Positions 8,052 to 16,803 of a stretch of 64,000 nt of DNA are shown piece after piece (positions within the stretch are counted from its first letter, which is position 1; each line of letters begins with the position of its first letter). The notes under the pieces were generated by a model. It searched no databases. It had not been told where the DNA came from and saw only the letters and a list, made by a program, of their open reading frames with translations. The stretch comes from Butyricimonas virosa. Lineage in GTDB: Bacteria > Bacteroidota > Bacteroidia > Bacteroidales > Marinifilaceae. The stretch lies in assembly GCF_025148635.1 (NCBI RefSeq), contig NZ_CP102269.1, forward strand, positions 4,526,001-4,590,000, read 5' to 3'. Made by a program: the position numbers and the translations under genes.

Positions 8052-9566
8052 TCATGGATTTTGTACTAAAGCCGGATTTTTATCCAATACCTTCTTGGGA
8101 ATTGGCAATACGTAACGATCACTCCCTTTTGCCAAGCGATACTCTTGTACTTGTCCTTTATTAATAGTTATCTCATGAATCATTTCTGGCATTCCACAAC
8201 GCCGCAAATCAAACCAACGATGATCATCAAAAGCCAACTCCTTACGACGTTCATCCAAACAAAATTCCAATAATGTTTGACCATCTGTTATATTAACATC
8301 TTCATAAGGCTGACGGAAACGATGTTCTCGTAAGTAATTCAAATCAGTCAATGCACTTATACGCAAATTTTCATTTCCATTTTCCAAAAATAATCGAATA
8401 TTTGCCTCTGCCCTGTTCAGGTAAGCCTCAGCAACCCTCATTCCTCTATGAGGATTCGACAAATCATTTAAATTTGACTTAGACCCATATATCGAACCAA
8501 ATACCATCGGAAAAATTGACTTAAAATACCGTTGGTAATAGCAAGCTGGTCTCAAATCATTTACATCATGTTGTGCCAAAAATTTATCAGACACTGAAAA
8601 TATTGGTGAAGAACCAGGATATGTAAAAATATCAGGTAATTGGAAAAGAATTTCACTGATCCTTTTATCTCCATATCCCCATATAAGTTCAGGACTGTTA
8701 TAATTTAACACACCACCATTTACATCATAAGTAAGTGTTTCATCACCAAACCACTCATCAACCTCTATTGTTACAAAATCAGACAAGCGACGCAATTGAG
8801 GATTTCTTGTAATCACAACAGAAGCATATTCTGCAGCCTTTCCCCAATTTTCCATATAAAGATACATACGTGACAGCAAATTATAAACGAATAAAGGGGT
8901 AACTTTGTATTGTATGTTATTCTGCCCATATTTATCCATCAAATCCACAGCTTCTAACAAGTCACGTTCAATTTGTTGATATACTTTTGCAATACTCTCT
9001 CTTGCTGGGAATTCATCTTTTACTGCAGAACTCACAATCAAAGGAACTCCCAATGCTGTATTTAGATCAATCCCTTCTTTATTATATGGCTGTGCAAACG
9101 TATTTATCAACAACAAATAATAATATCCCCTTAAAGCCAATGCCGAACCTCTCTGATTCAATTTTTCATTCTCATCTCCAGTAACATCATCCAGCATATC
9201 AAGTACAACATTGCATCCTTTTATTTTGGAATACAATTTTTCCCAAGTATCTATTCCAGTCGTATACAACTCTTCCATCTTATCAAACATATCAACATCC
9301 CATGTAAATACTGGCAATCCTTGCTGCAATACGGTAACATGGCTTTCATTGTCACTATAAGCATTTTGTACATTATCTGTCAAAAGCTCTAAATAAGGAT
9401 ATATACAATCGGTTCTCAGATATCCCTCTCCTAATAATAATTGTTCTAAATCTGAAACTGTACTTGGGCGTACTTCATCTTGACTAGACTCTTCCAAAAA
9501 ATCACCACATCCCATTATTCCGATGCTAAGAGCCATAAAAATCAAACAATAAAAAAAACTTTTCAT
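8052..9566 (-). CDS. SusD/RagB-family outer-membrane lipoprotein
   Basis: SusD-like substrate-binding lipoprotein that caps the partner SusC barrel. From the ATG at 9566 the 504-residue product starts with a clean lipoprotein signal (ALSIGIMGC) followed by GDFLEESSQDEVRPS, typical of this family. Tetratricopeptide-like helices (ALRGYYYLLLINTFAQPY, AAEYASVVI) and the conserved C-terminal region with LDERRKELAFDDHRWFDLRR are clear. An alternative ATG at 9578 overlaps the susC stop by one base and adds four residues. No strong RBS decides between them. Translational coupling to susC is likely. The ligand is unknown; the surrounding thioredoxin and protease-like genes make a peptide more likely than a glycan. 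Confidence 0.95.
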   Translation of the reverse strand: MKSFFYCLIFMALSIGIMGCGDFLEESSQDEVRPSTVSDLEQLLLGEGYLRTDCIYPYLELLTDNVQNAYSDNESHVTVLQQGLPVFTWDVDMFDKMEELYTTGIDTWEKLYSKIKGCNVVLDMLDDVTGDENEKLNQRGSALALRGYYYLLLINTFAQPYNKEGIDLNTALGVPLIVSSAVKDEFPARESIAKVYQQIERDLLEAVDLMDKYGQNNIQYKVTPLFVYNLLSRMYLYMENWGKAAEYASVVITRNPQLRRLSDFVTIEVDEWFGDETLTYDVNGGVLNYNSPELIWGYGDKRISEILFQLPDIFTYPGSSPIFSVSDKFLAQHDVNDLRPACYYQRYFKSIFPMVFGSIYGSKSNLNDLSNPHRGMRVAEAYLNRAEANIRLFLENGNENLRISALTDLNYLREHRFRQPYEDVNITDGQTLLEFCLDERRKELAFDDHRWFDLRRCGMPEMIHEITINKGQVQEYRLAKGSDRYVLPIPKKVLDKNPALVQNP

Positions 9567-9577
9567 ATCGTCTATCA

Positions 9578-12500
9578 TTATAAACTAACATTAATACCAA
9601 ATGAATACGTACGAGATATTGGTTGTGAACCAGTTGCAACTTCCGGGTCCATCCCTTTAAATTCTTTACTAACAATTATAAACGGATTACTTACAGAAGC
9701 ACTAAACGATAAATTTTTCAAATACATCTTTTTCACCCATTTCTCTGGAAGCGTATAATTTAAAGATAAAGCATTACAACGTAAAAAAGAAGCATTCACA
9801 ACCCGTACATCCGAGTAGTTATATAAACGAGGAGCATATTCAGAAGCACCATTCGGCAATTTGTAATACGAAGCCTCCGTTGAAGATAATGCTGGAATAT
9901 CTGTAAACGTCTCATCGCCGGGCTTTCTCCATCTTTTAGTCAATTCCTTAGGCAAATTAACGTAAGCACTTGGAGTTGAAGTCACGATTGATTCATCAAA
10001 CACTTCATACAAAAACTTCTTTCCACCTATTTGTAGATTAAACGATGAAGATAGTGATAAACTCTTATAACGGAATGACATAGAAACACCTCCGGTAAAG
10101 TCAGGTTCCAACGTTCCCATATATTTCATAAAAGTAGTAGCATCCGTTTGTCCTGCCGGATTTTCTTCCACAGAAGGAATATTAAACTCTGCCGACCCTG
10201 TCTTTGGATTTAAGCCACTAAAATCAAATGCCCAGAAAGAAGATACTGCATATCCGGCTTTGTTTAGACTTCCACTAGCAGCCGCTCTCCAATTTTCATT
10301 TTCATTTACAGTTGACTTTACCTCATTAAAATTTTTAGAAGAGTTTATAGACATACTCCATGTAAAATTATTTGTACGAACAGGAGTAAATCCAACAGAA
10401 ACCTCAATACCTTGATTCGTCATACTTCCACCATTAATTGGCATCGAGGTAACACCATAAGCATAAGGAACCTCTTTTTCTACGATCATATCTTCGGTTT
10501 TCTTATTATAGTATTCTATTGTCCATGTAATTTTATTTTGGAATAATCCAAAGTCTGTACCTAAATTAATTGTTTTCGTTTTTTCCCAGCGCAAATTACC
10601 ATAAGGCAACGATTTAATAAACATCATGTATTCACCTGTTCGGTTTTGATCTATCGTCTCTGTTCCACTTCCAATCCGAGCAATTAAATCCGGTCCATAA
10701 TTTTCTGCCACATTTCCTTGCCAACCGTAACTAACTCTAAAATTTAAATCACTAATCACTTGCTGATTTTGCATCCAAGGTTCATAATGTACATTCCAAC
10801 GTCCTCCAATAGACCATACAGGTAAGAAACGATTTCTTGTATCTTGGCCAAATCTATTAGAAGCATCTGAACGGAAACTAGCTGTTAATATATATCTTTC
10901 ATCAAATCCATAAGTGAAACTAGCAAAATAACCGATATAATTAGATTTACGATCTGTTACTACAGTTTTATATTTATCGAGTAAATCATTACGTTGATCT
11001 TCTCCATTCTGATTTTTTATTATCGTGGGAGGTAAAGAAACTGATTTTCCTCGTCCTGGGAAATAACCATAAATAGTAGAAGCAACCCCATCATATTTAT
11101 TACTTCGACATTCCTGACCTACCATCAAACTAAAACGATGTTTTTCTGCAAGAACATAGTTATAAGATAATGTATTCCTCCATGTATAATTGAAATTACG
11201 ATCCTCCGTAGTATTCAACTCACCCCCATGAGGTAACGGAGAACGTTGATATAAATCATCGGCAGGACGTTGCGTACCAAATTCATACTTTCTGATTTCC
11301 GTAATATAATGACTTTGTTCATCTGCATAGGATTCTCCTACAATATTAGAGGTATTCAATCCAAAAGTACTTTCAAATTGCAAACCAGTTAAAATATCCC
11401 AACGGAAACTAGCTGAAACACCCATACTACGATTAGTATTTGTATTTCCTGTCATAGATATTTCATGCAATATATTATATAGATAACCGCTCTTATCTTT
11501 ATAAAAAAACTTTTCACCATTTTCGAAACAAGGAATTACTCTACTTGTTGTTGAAGCATAATTATAAGGATCAACTTGATAATAACCATCTGTTTCCGAA
11601 GTCGAACCGTTTATTCTCAACCCCAAATTAACCTTCTCTCCAAACTTTGCATTTATTCCAATAGCAGCACTATATGACGTACTTTCATTTCCTATTGACG
11701 TTCCTCTATTGATTGTAGCATTTACTGAACCATAATAACTAATCTTATCTGTTCCTCCAGAGATACTTAAACTATGATTCATACTTACACTATTTCGAAA
11801 TAATAATTTAAACCAATCTGTATTTGTTGATTCTAACTTTTTTACTTCATCATTAAATTCATCATAAGAAATTTCTTTGGCCAAATAGCGCCCTAAAGCT
11901 CCTTCATAACCGATTGATTCCAACGGACGGTTATCTGATGTTAATCCTCTTTCATAAATCTCTCGAGAAACATCCACGCGTTCTTTAGAATTCATTAAAT
12001 TCATTTTTTCATAAGTCAACCGAGGAGTAATGGATATATCTCCACTATAATTAACGGACATTCTACCTGCTTGTCCCTGTTTTGTTTTTATCAAAATTAC
12101 CCCATTAGCTGCTTTCACACCATACATAACGGTAGCCGAAGCATCTTTCAACACAGTAATATCTTCTATATCATTGGGATTCAACCAAGAAATAGCGTTT
12201 CCTACGAAATCTTTTACCATATCAAAATTGTCTTGAGAAATATTACCCAAAGCATCTAATTCACGTGTTTTAAAGGGTAATGGATCCTCTTGAATAATTC
12301 CATCAACAACCCAAACAGGTTCTTGATTACCTAACAAGGTTGAAGTACCTCGAACACGAACTTTCTGACGTTTACCAACCAAACCACTCGTATTCATAAC
12401 CACCATTCCCGGAAGTTTTCCCTGTAACATCTGTTCAATTGAATTCGTTCCATTGAAAAACAAATCTTCACGCTTAACGGAATTAGTGGATCCTACCATA

Positions 12501-13171
12501 TCAGACTTTCGAATACGTTGATACCCCGTTACAATTACCTCATCCATTGCTTTTACATCTTCTTCCATCAACACCATCATCTCCTTTTGTCCAACATATC
12601 TAACTTCACGAGTTTTCATTCCCAAAAAGGAAAAGATCAATACAGGAGATTCTGTATAAGGAATTGTGATTGTAAATTCCCCTGCCATATTTGTAATTAC
12701 ACCTGTCGAAGTTCCTTTTAAAATAACTGTTGCTCCCGGAACTCCCGTACTATCTTTCATGAAAACACGCCCCTTGATAGTAAGCTCTTTTTTAACATCA
12801 TCTTTGGCCTTACTTGCAGTGATAACAACCACTTGATCATCTATTGTAAAAGACAAGCCTAGTGGATTTAATAACTCCAGCAATAATTGACTGAAATCCT
12901 GATCTGTGGCATCAACATTTACTTTACCACATTTATTAACAAGATCCAACTTATAAAGGAAGGTATAGTTCGTCATCTTTTCCAAATTGAAAAATACCTC
13001 CTGCACTGTTGCATCTTTCATATTCAACGACACTTTCGTTTGTGAAAACGTATTAGCGGAAAGGTGCATCACCCCCACCAATAATAAAATCATCGAGATT
13101 TTCATGCGCAAAAAGAATTTAGATTTCCGATATTGCCAAAAATTCAGCAACAAATCCCAATTTTTTTTCAT
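9578..13171 (-). CDS. SusC/RagA-family TonB-dependent transporter with STN domain
   Basis: 1197 residues from the ATG at 13171; the longer frame would need a TTG. The typical long SusC leader (FWQYRKSKFFLRMKISMILLL) is followed by a secretin/TonB short N-terminal (STN) domain (about 40-105), a carboxypeptidase-D-like regulatory domain (about 115-200, GRVFMKDSTGVPGATV), the plug with MDEVIVTGYQ and VLKDASATVMYGVKAANGVILIKT, and a 22-stranded barrel ending FGINVSL. The STN domain is what contacts FecR in regulated transporters, so import should be signalled to the sigma factor at 15282. It is encoded after fecR with a hairpin between them (13233-13258). Outer-membrane location. Confidence 0.96.
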   Translation of the reverse strand: MKKNWDLLLNFWQYRKSKFFLRMKISMILLLVGVMHLSANTFSQTKVSLNMKDATVQEVFFNLEKMTNYTFLYKLDLVNKCGKVNVDATDQDFSQLLLELLNPLGLSFTIDDQVVVITASKAKDDVKKELTIKGRVFMKDSTGVPGATVILKGTSTGVITNMAGEFTITIPYTESPVLIFSFLGMKTREVRYVGQKEMMVLMEEDVKAMDEVIVTGYQRIRKSDMVGSTNSVKREDLFFNGTNSIEQMLQGKLPGMVVMNTSGLVGKRQKVRVRGTSTLLGNQEPVWVVDGIIQEDPLPFKTRELDALGNISQDNFDMVKDFVGNAISWLNPNDIEDITVLKDASATVMYGVKAANGVILIKTKQGQAGRMSVNYSGDISITPRLTYEKMNLMNSKERVDVSREIYERGLTSDNRPLESIGYEGALGRYLAKEISYDEFNDEVKKLESTNTDWFKLLFRNSVSMNHSLSISGGTDKISYYGSVNATINRGTSIGNESTSYSAAIGINAKFGEKVNLGLRINGSTSETDGYYQVDPYNYASTTSRVIPCFENGEKFFYKDKSGYLYNILHEISMTGNTNTNRSMGVSASFRWDILTGLQFESTFGLNTSNIVGESYADEQSHYITEIRKYEFGTQRPADDLYQRSPLPHGGELNTTEDRNFNYTWRNTLSYNYVLAEKHRFSLMVGQECRSNKYDGVASTIYGYFPGRGKSVSLPPTIIKNQNGEDQRNDLLDKYKTVVTDRKSNYIGYFASFTYGFDERYILTASFRSDASNRFGQDTRNRFLPVWSIGGRWNVHYEPWMQNQQVISDLNFRVSYGWQGNVAENYGPDLIARIGSGTETIDQNRTGEYMMFIKSLPYGNLRWEKTKTINLGTDFGLFQNKITWTIEYYNKKTEDMIVEKEVPYAYGVTSMPINGGSMTNQGIEVSVGFTPVRTNNFTWSMSINSSKNFNEVKSTVNENENWRAAASGSLNKAGYAVSSFWAFDFSGLNPKTGSAEFNIPSVEENPAGQTDATTFMKYMGTLEPDFTGGVSMSFRYKSLSLSSSFNLQIGGKKFLYEVFDESIVTSTPSAYVNLPKELTKRWRKPGDETFTDIPALSSTEASYYKLPNGASEYAPRLYNYSDVRVVNASFLRCNALSLNYTLPEKWVKKMYLKNLSFSASVSNPFIIVSKEFKGMDPEVATGSQPISRTYSFGINVSL

Positions 13172-13232
13172 AGATTTGTAATTCAATTAAATTAAACATT
13201 TATTCTGCTCGTCGCCCAACGAGCGGGTATAC

Positions 13233-13258
13233 AAAACGGGATTGCCCAATCCCGTTTT
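13233..13258 (-). terminator. Hairpin between fecR and susC, possible attenuator
   Basis: AAAACGGGATT and AATCCCGTTTT form a perfect 11-bp stem with a 4-nt loop. The element touches the fecR stop codon and lies 62 nt before the susC start. No long U-run follows on the minus strand (TTTTGTATAC), so it may only partly terminate, or may stabilise an mRNA end and set a low fecR to high susC ratio. Confidence 0.65.
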
Positions 13259-14424
13259 TATTTATCAAAAACAGTTAAAGTTCTACCTTTCAGTTCAAAA
13301 CGTACATCTCCAGATATCTCGAACTTCCGCAACACATCCTCTACTGAAGAATACATTGGCAATTTACCACTGTATATCACACTCTTCGCTCCCTGATTCA
13401 TGTAAAATACTTCCAGATCGTACCATCTTGAGACTATTCTCAAAATTTCTTCTAAAGCAATGTCTTTGAAATAAAACACCCCATCCTTCCAAGACGTGAA
13501 TTCCTTGACATCAACTTCAGCAATACTCAAGGTTCCGACACCCTTATTATAATAAGCTTGTTCTCCCGGTTTGATCTTCTTCTCCGGTTGCCCATCCCGA
13601 AGAATAGCGACACTACCCTCTACTAATGTCGTGTAAACCCCTGGTTCATCAACATACGATTTCACGTTAAAAGATGTACCCAACACCTTCACTTTCATTT
13701 CATCCACCTCCACGACAAACGGTTTACTTACATTTCGAGCTACATCAAAATATGCCTCTCCTTTCAAAATTACACTACGAACTTTTCCGTCAAACCGAGA
13801 AGGAAATTCCAATGTAGTTCCCGAATTCAAGTATACCTTCGTTCCATCACACAATTCCACCGTATACGTTCCTCCATATGGTACATTGACCGTGTTATAC
13901 CCAATTTCTTTTGTAGCACCATCTGCTAAAGAATCTTGCTCTTTTATTTTCAGTACTCCATCATTATTATCAAAAGCAACATTTACCCGATTATTACGAA
14001 CAACAGAAGATAATGTATCCAAACGATATTTTAATCCGGATGCCATCTCTAATGTCACAATAGCCTTACCCGGTTCAAATTTTTCTGTTACGGACAAATT
14101 GTCTACATCCGGTTCTTGGCTTAACAATATCCAAGCAGAAACTCCTGCAATTACCACAACAGACGCTGCCGCAATCCAAGATAATATTCCTCTTCTTTTT
14201 ACCTGTTTTCTATTTTTCAGTTTACTTAAAGCCTTTTCCGTATTAAACTTCGCAATAATATGCATTTCATACTCGATTCGGTCCTTATCCTTTAGCTCCT
14301 CCACCAACGTATTCATTCCCTTCACTTCCAACAACACCTGCTCTATTCCTTTCTCCTCTTCCTTAGAAAATTCCCCTCGGGTATACCGCAATAACTCTTT
14401 TGCAAATTCAAATGGATTCTTCAT
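13258..14424 (-). CDS. FecR-family anti-sigma factor
   Basis: 388 residues from the ATG at 14424 (MKNPFEFAKELL), chosen because the longer frame adds 18 residues before the conserved N-terminal helix. A cytoplasmic N-terminal part with a Bacteroidetes FecR pattern precedes one membrane segment (about 79-101, LSWIAAASVVVIAGVSAWILL). The periplasmic FecR domain follows, with VPYGGTYTVELCDGTKVYLNSGTTLEFPSRF and GEAYFDV, and then the C-terminal STN-interacting domain (YFKDIALEEILRIVSRWYDLEV). It should hold or activate the ECF sigma factor encoded upstream and read the state of the SusC STN domain. The sigma gene is about 860 bp away because a decayed fragment lies between them. Confidence 0.95.
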   Translation of the reverse strand: MKNPFEFAKELLRYTRGEFSKEEEKGIEQVLLEVKGMNTLVEELKDKDRIEYEMHIIAKFNTEKALSKLKNRKQVKRRGILSWIAAASVVVIAGVSAWILLSQEPDVDNLSVTEKFEPGKAIVTLEMASGLKYRLDTLSSVVRNNRVNVAFDNNDGVLKIKEQDSLADGATKEIGYNTVNVPYGGTYTVELCDGTKVYLNSGTTLEFPSRFDGKVRSVILKGEAYFDVARNVSKPFVVEVDEMKVKVLGTSFNVKSYVDEPGVYTTLVEGSVAILRDGQPEKKIKPGEQAYYNKGVGTLSIAEVDVKEFTSWKDGVFYFKDIALEEILRIVSRWYDLEVFYMNQGAKSVIYSGKLPMYSSVEDVLRKFEISGDVRFELKGRTLTVFDK

Positions 14425-14461
14425 CTCTCTTGTAAAATTTCCCCTATTACAAATAACTTTA

Positions 14462-14480
14462 AAAAAAGGATTACGCAAAA
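14462..14480 (-). repeat. 19-bp direct repeat, fecR-proximal copy
   Basis: On the minus strand the sequence is TTTTGCGTAATCCTTTTTT, exactly repeated just downstream of the sigma gene at 15252-15270. The two copies bracket the golvesin-like remnant. This copy lies about 40 nt upstream of the fecR start. Confidence 0.8.
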
Positions 14481-14659
14481 CTCAACTTTTTTCATAAAAT
14501 CTCACTACATTTATTTTGAGTTGATCTATTTTTCAACATCATTAATTAGTGATTATCACGTATCAGTACTCATACTAAAAGCTAATTATAATTGACAAAT
14601 CGTCTCTCTACACATAGAATCAACACCAATAATTTTAAATTATACATTTTTATCCATCA

Positions 14660-15178
14660 TCACTCTCCCACGTACATCCATTTTACCGCATCCCCAATAA
14701 TAATATGATTCGAATCTCCCGTATCATGTAACATGACAACACACTCTCCGGAGGTACTCTCATACTCACCCAAAGAAATCCACCCGCAATCAGAAGTGTC
14801 GATTGAAATTTCATGTCTAGCTTCCGGTAACACAATCGTATATGCTTGTGTCCCCCATTGTGATAACAAATTACTTTTATACATTATATTCATAGCAGAA
14901 AACCTGGGAATATGCACAAACAACTCGTACTTTCCCACCCGCTCCAAGTTCGTGCGCCACTCTACCCATGATTTTCCCTCTCCCCCTCCGGTATGCGCAA
15001 CAACACTTCGATATACCAGACCATAAGCGTTATTTTCAATTAACGTAAGCCAAGATCACCCGTCCAATTTCACAAACCGTTTCACGTTTGCATACTTGTC
15101 AAACACGGAATCCTTCCTCGTCAAGTACTCATATAAACTAAACTTTTGGATGGGTTCCACGATTCGGAATTTCCCTTT
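14660..15178 (-). pseudogene. Golvesin-type C-terminal domain remnant (xanthan-lyase-like protein)
   Basis: A single minus-strand frame from 15178 to the stop at 14660 reads like the tail of a large exported protein: EPIQKFSLYEYLTRKDSVFDKY, then an in-frame TGA at 15056-15058, then ENNAYGLVYRSVVAHTGGG, KSWVEWRTNLERVGKYELFV and WISLGEY...IIIGDAVKWMYV. The last part matches the pattern of golvesin/xanthan-lyase C-terminal domains (YG, W-x-x-L-G-x-Y, GDAVK). No start codon, no upstream portion of the protein and the internal stop show it is broken. It sits between sigma and fecR, two genes normally adjacent, and is bracketed by an exact 19-bp direct repeat. The family assignment is from memory of the motif pattern. 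Confidence 0.65.
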
Positions 15179-15251
15179 TTATATATACATGTATACTAAA
15201 AGAAATAATTCTTTTTCCTAAACTTTATTTTTTAGAAATTTTATCTATCAC

Positions 15252-15270
15252 AAAAAAGGATTACGCAAAA
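15252..15270 (-). repeat. 19-bp direct repeat, sigma-proximal copy
   Basis: Exact second copy of TTTTGCGTAATCCTTTTTT (minus strand), 12 bp downstream of the sigma factor stop codon. See the copy at 14462-14480. The distance between copies is 790 bp. Confidence 0.8.
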
Positions 15271-15281
15271 GACGATTTCTT

Positions 15282-15830
15282 TTATACAAAAAATAACAAC
15301 ACTGGATACAACCCTTTTAACTTTTCCCGCAATTGAATTTTCGCCTTATTCTTTTGAGCCTTCACGGTATTTACACTAATTGAAAGTTGGGTGGCAATTT
15401 CATCATTACTAAAACCTTCCACATAAGCTAATTTAAAAATCCTTCCACATTCTGTAGGTAAGTCTTGAATTGCTCCCATGATCTCTTGATAGACCTCTGC
15501 TCGCACCACATTTACGAAAAAATTGTTCTCGTCTTCCGGGGTATTCTTTTGAATAGATTCCAATATATCAGCACGAATCCCCGTCATTTTTATTTGGTTC
15601 AAACAACTATTACGGACAGCCTTATAAAGATAATGTTTCAAATGTTCCTCGTTATCAAAACTTTCATCCCAATTCAAAAGCTTCATAAACACCTCTTGTA
15701 CCACGTCTTCCGCCTCATCTTGCTCTTTCAGATAATTAAATGCAAAGTAACAAAGTGTTTGATAATAACGCCGAAAATAGCTATCAAACACCCCCTGTTT
15801 TCGTATATTTATCTTCTCTATTTTTTGCAT
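15282..15830 (-). CDS. ECF-type RNA polymerase sigma factor
   Basis: 182 residues from the ATG at 15830 (preceded by TTATCAAGG). The longer frame would start at a TTG. Region 2 is clear (YFRRYYQTLCYFAFNYLKEQ, DEAEDVVQEVFMKLL), as is the region 4 helix-turn-helix (LPTECGRIFKLAYVEG, FSNDEIATQLSISVNTVKAQ). This is the sigma partner of the FecR/SusC pair downstream and is expected to transcribe the SusCD operon, and perhaps itself, when the transporter is loaded. It is the first gene of the locus. Its upstream region carries a 13-bp inverted repeat pair described separately. Confidence 0.95.
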   Translation of the reverse strand: MQKIEKINIRKQGVFDSYFRRYYQTLCYFAFNYLKEQDEAEDVVQEVFMKLLNWDESFDNEEHLKHYLYKAVRNSCLNQIKMTGIRADILESIQKNTPEDENNFFVNVVRAEVYQEIMGAIQDLPTECGRIFKLAYVEGFSNDEIATQLSISVNTVKAQKNKAKIQLREKLKGLYPVLLFFV

Positions 15831-15847
15831 CCTTGATAACAAAAAAC

Positions 15848-15978
15848 GATCGTTTATTGCGCCTCTCTAAATAGTGCTATTTTAACATTTTTATTTATAT
15901 CTGCAAAGTACAACTATGTATAAATCAATCTTATACATCAAAAGTCATCTTTGTAAATAATAAATGCAATAAACGATC
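15848..15978. repeat. 13-bp inverted repeats flanking the sigma-factor promoter region
   Basis: GATCGTTTATTGC at 15848-15860 and its exact reverse complement at 15966-15978 enclose 105 bp. Beyond the perfect arms a further 5 of 7 bases still match. The inner arm ends 18 bp upstream of the sigma start codon. A second palindrome, ATGTATAA-N7-TTATACAT, lies inside at 15916-15938. The arrangement resembles an invertible promoter but could also be paired operator sites. Confidence 0.55.
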
Positions 15979-16111
15979 CTTTATTTATATTCAAAGACAA
16001 AGATATTACATTTAACGAATAATATGCCACTTCCTCTCAAAAGAATTCCAATCTTTCCTTAAAGCATTTAATCAAGCCCCACCCACTTACACTTCTACGT
16101 AACAAGAAAAA
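15979..16111. other. Intergenic region between the sigma gene and the ResA-like gene
   Basis: AT-rich sequence without a convincing reading frame or RNA gene. Together with the inverted repeats at 15848-15978 and the terminator at 16112-16152 it makes up the 348-bp gap between the sigma start codon and the ResA-like stop codon. Confidence 0.6.
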
Positions 16112-16152
16112 CTCTCGTACTAACAATTTATTATTATAAGTTAGTACGAGAG
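16107..16152 (-). terminator. Intrinsic terminator of the ResA-like gene
   Basis: CTCTCGTACTAAC (16112-16124) pairs perfectly with GTTAGTACGAGAG (16140-16152) around a 15-nt loop. On the minus strand the stem is followed by TTTTTCTT, giving a rho-independent terminator 27 bp after the stop of the thioredoxin gene. Confidence 0.85.
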
Positions 16153-16178
16153 CCATTAAAAATCATCAATCAAAATTC

Positions 16179-16691
16179 CTACTTCAGCAATCTCTCCAGT
16201 TTTTCAATCATCTTTGCAAAAGCCTCCTTAGTATAACCGACCTCAATCTCCACGATCTTTCCCTTCTTATCAATGATAAAATTTCGAGGAATGGTTGCCG
16301 TGGCAAACTTCGAATAAATCTTACGTTCCGGATCAAGTCCCATAGGGAACGTGTATCCATTTCTTTCTCGAAACTTCTTCACCTGCTCCTTACTCTCTTC
16401 GCGAGAAATAGCCAAGAACACGAAATCTTTCCCTTTAAAGCGATCAATAATCTCCTTCTGCACCCGTTTCAACTCCTCTTGACAAGGAGGACACCACGTA
16501 GCCCAGAAATTAATTAATACTATCTTCCCCTTTAAATCTTTAATATTGATCTTTTGCCCATCAAACATCTCCACAACAAATTCGGGAACATCATCCCCAA
16601 CCTTTACCAGCGTCTCCTTTTCCTGAGCGTTAACTCTTGCTAAACTTCCCAGTACCAACAAGGAAACGACAAAAACAAATACCCTTTTCAT
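16179..16691 (-). CDS. ResA/TlpA-like thiol-disulfide oxidoreductase
   Basis: 170 residues from the ATG at 16691 (MKRVFVFVVSLLVLG). The longer frame upstream has no signal peptide and crosses the promoter. Signal peptide to about NAQ (22), then a compact TlpA/ResA thioredoxin domain with NFWATWCPPC (CPPC at 67-70) and a cis-proline region ATIPRNFII. The CPPC pair is typical of reducing, cytochrome-maturation-like thioredoxins. It is monocistronic: its own terminator lies at 16107-16152 and a -7 box TATCTTTG at 16717-16724. It is divergent from the transglutaminase-like gene. Whether it serves the neighbouring SusCD locus is unknown. Confidence 0.92.
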   Translation of the reverse strand: MKRVFVFVVSLLVLGSLARVNAQEKETLVKVGDDVPEFVVEMFDGQKINIKDLKGKIVLINFWATWCPPCQEELKRVQKEIIDRFKGKDFVFLAISREESKEQVKKFRERNGYTFPMGLDPERKIYSKFATATIPRNFIIDKKGKIVEIEVGYTKEAFAKMIEKLERLLK

Positions 16692-16716
16692 GACCTTTTC
16701 TTTATTTGGTTCTAGA

Positions 16717-16724
16717 CAAAGATA
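16717..16724 (-). promoter_or_regulatory. Bacteroidetes -7 box for the ResA-like gene
   Basis: TATCTTTG on the minus strand fits TAnnTTTG, 26 bp before the start codon. No clear TTTG lies 19-20 bp upstream. Confidence 0.5.
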
Positions 16725-16761
16725 AAAAATAATTTTAATAATCATTCTTGAATAAATTAAA

Positions 16762-16769
16762 TACATTTG
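16762..16769 (+). promoter_or_regulatory. Bacteroidetes -7 box for the transglutaminase-like gene
   Basis: TACATTTG on the plus strand fits TAnnTTTG and lies 34 bp before the GTG start at 16804. It is placed back to back with the minus-strand -7 box at 16717-16724. No clear -33 element is seen. Confidence 0.5.
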
Positions 16770-16803
16770 CATTATAATATTAACCAGCAAACAAAAATAG
16801 ACC

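Noticed and set aside
14462..15270. Idea that the region between sigma and fecR is an insertion sequence
   Set aside because: No transposase frame and no terminal inverted repeats are visible. The only gene remnant is of the golvesin/xanthan-lyase type.
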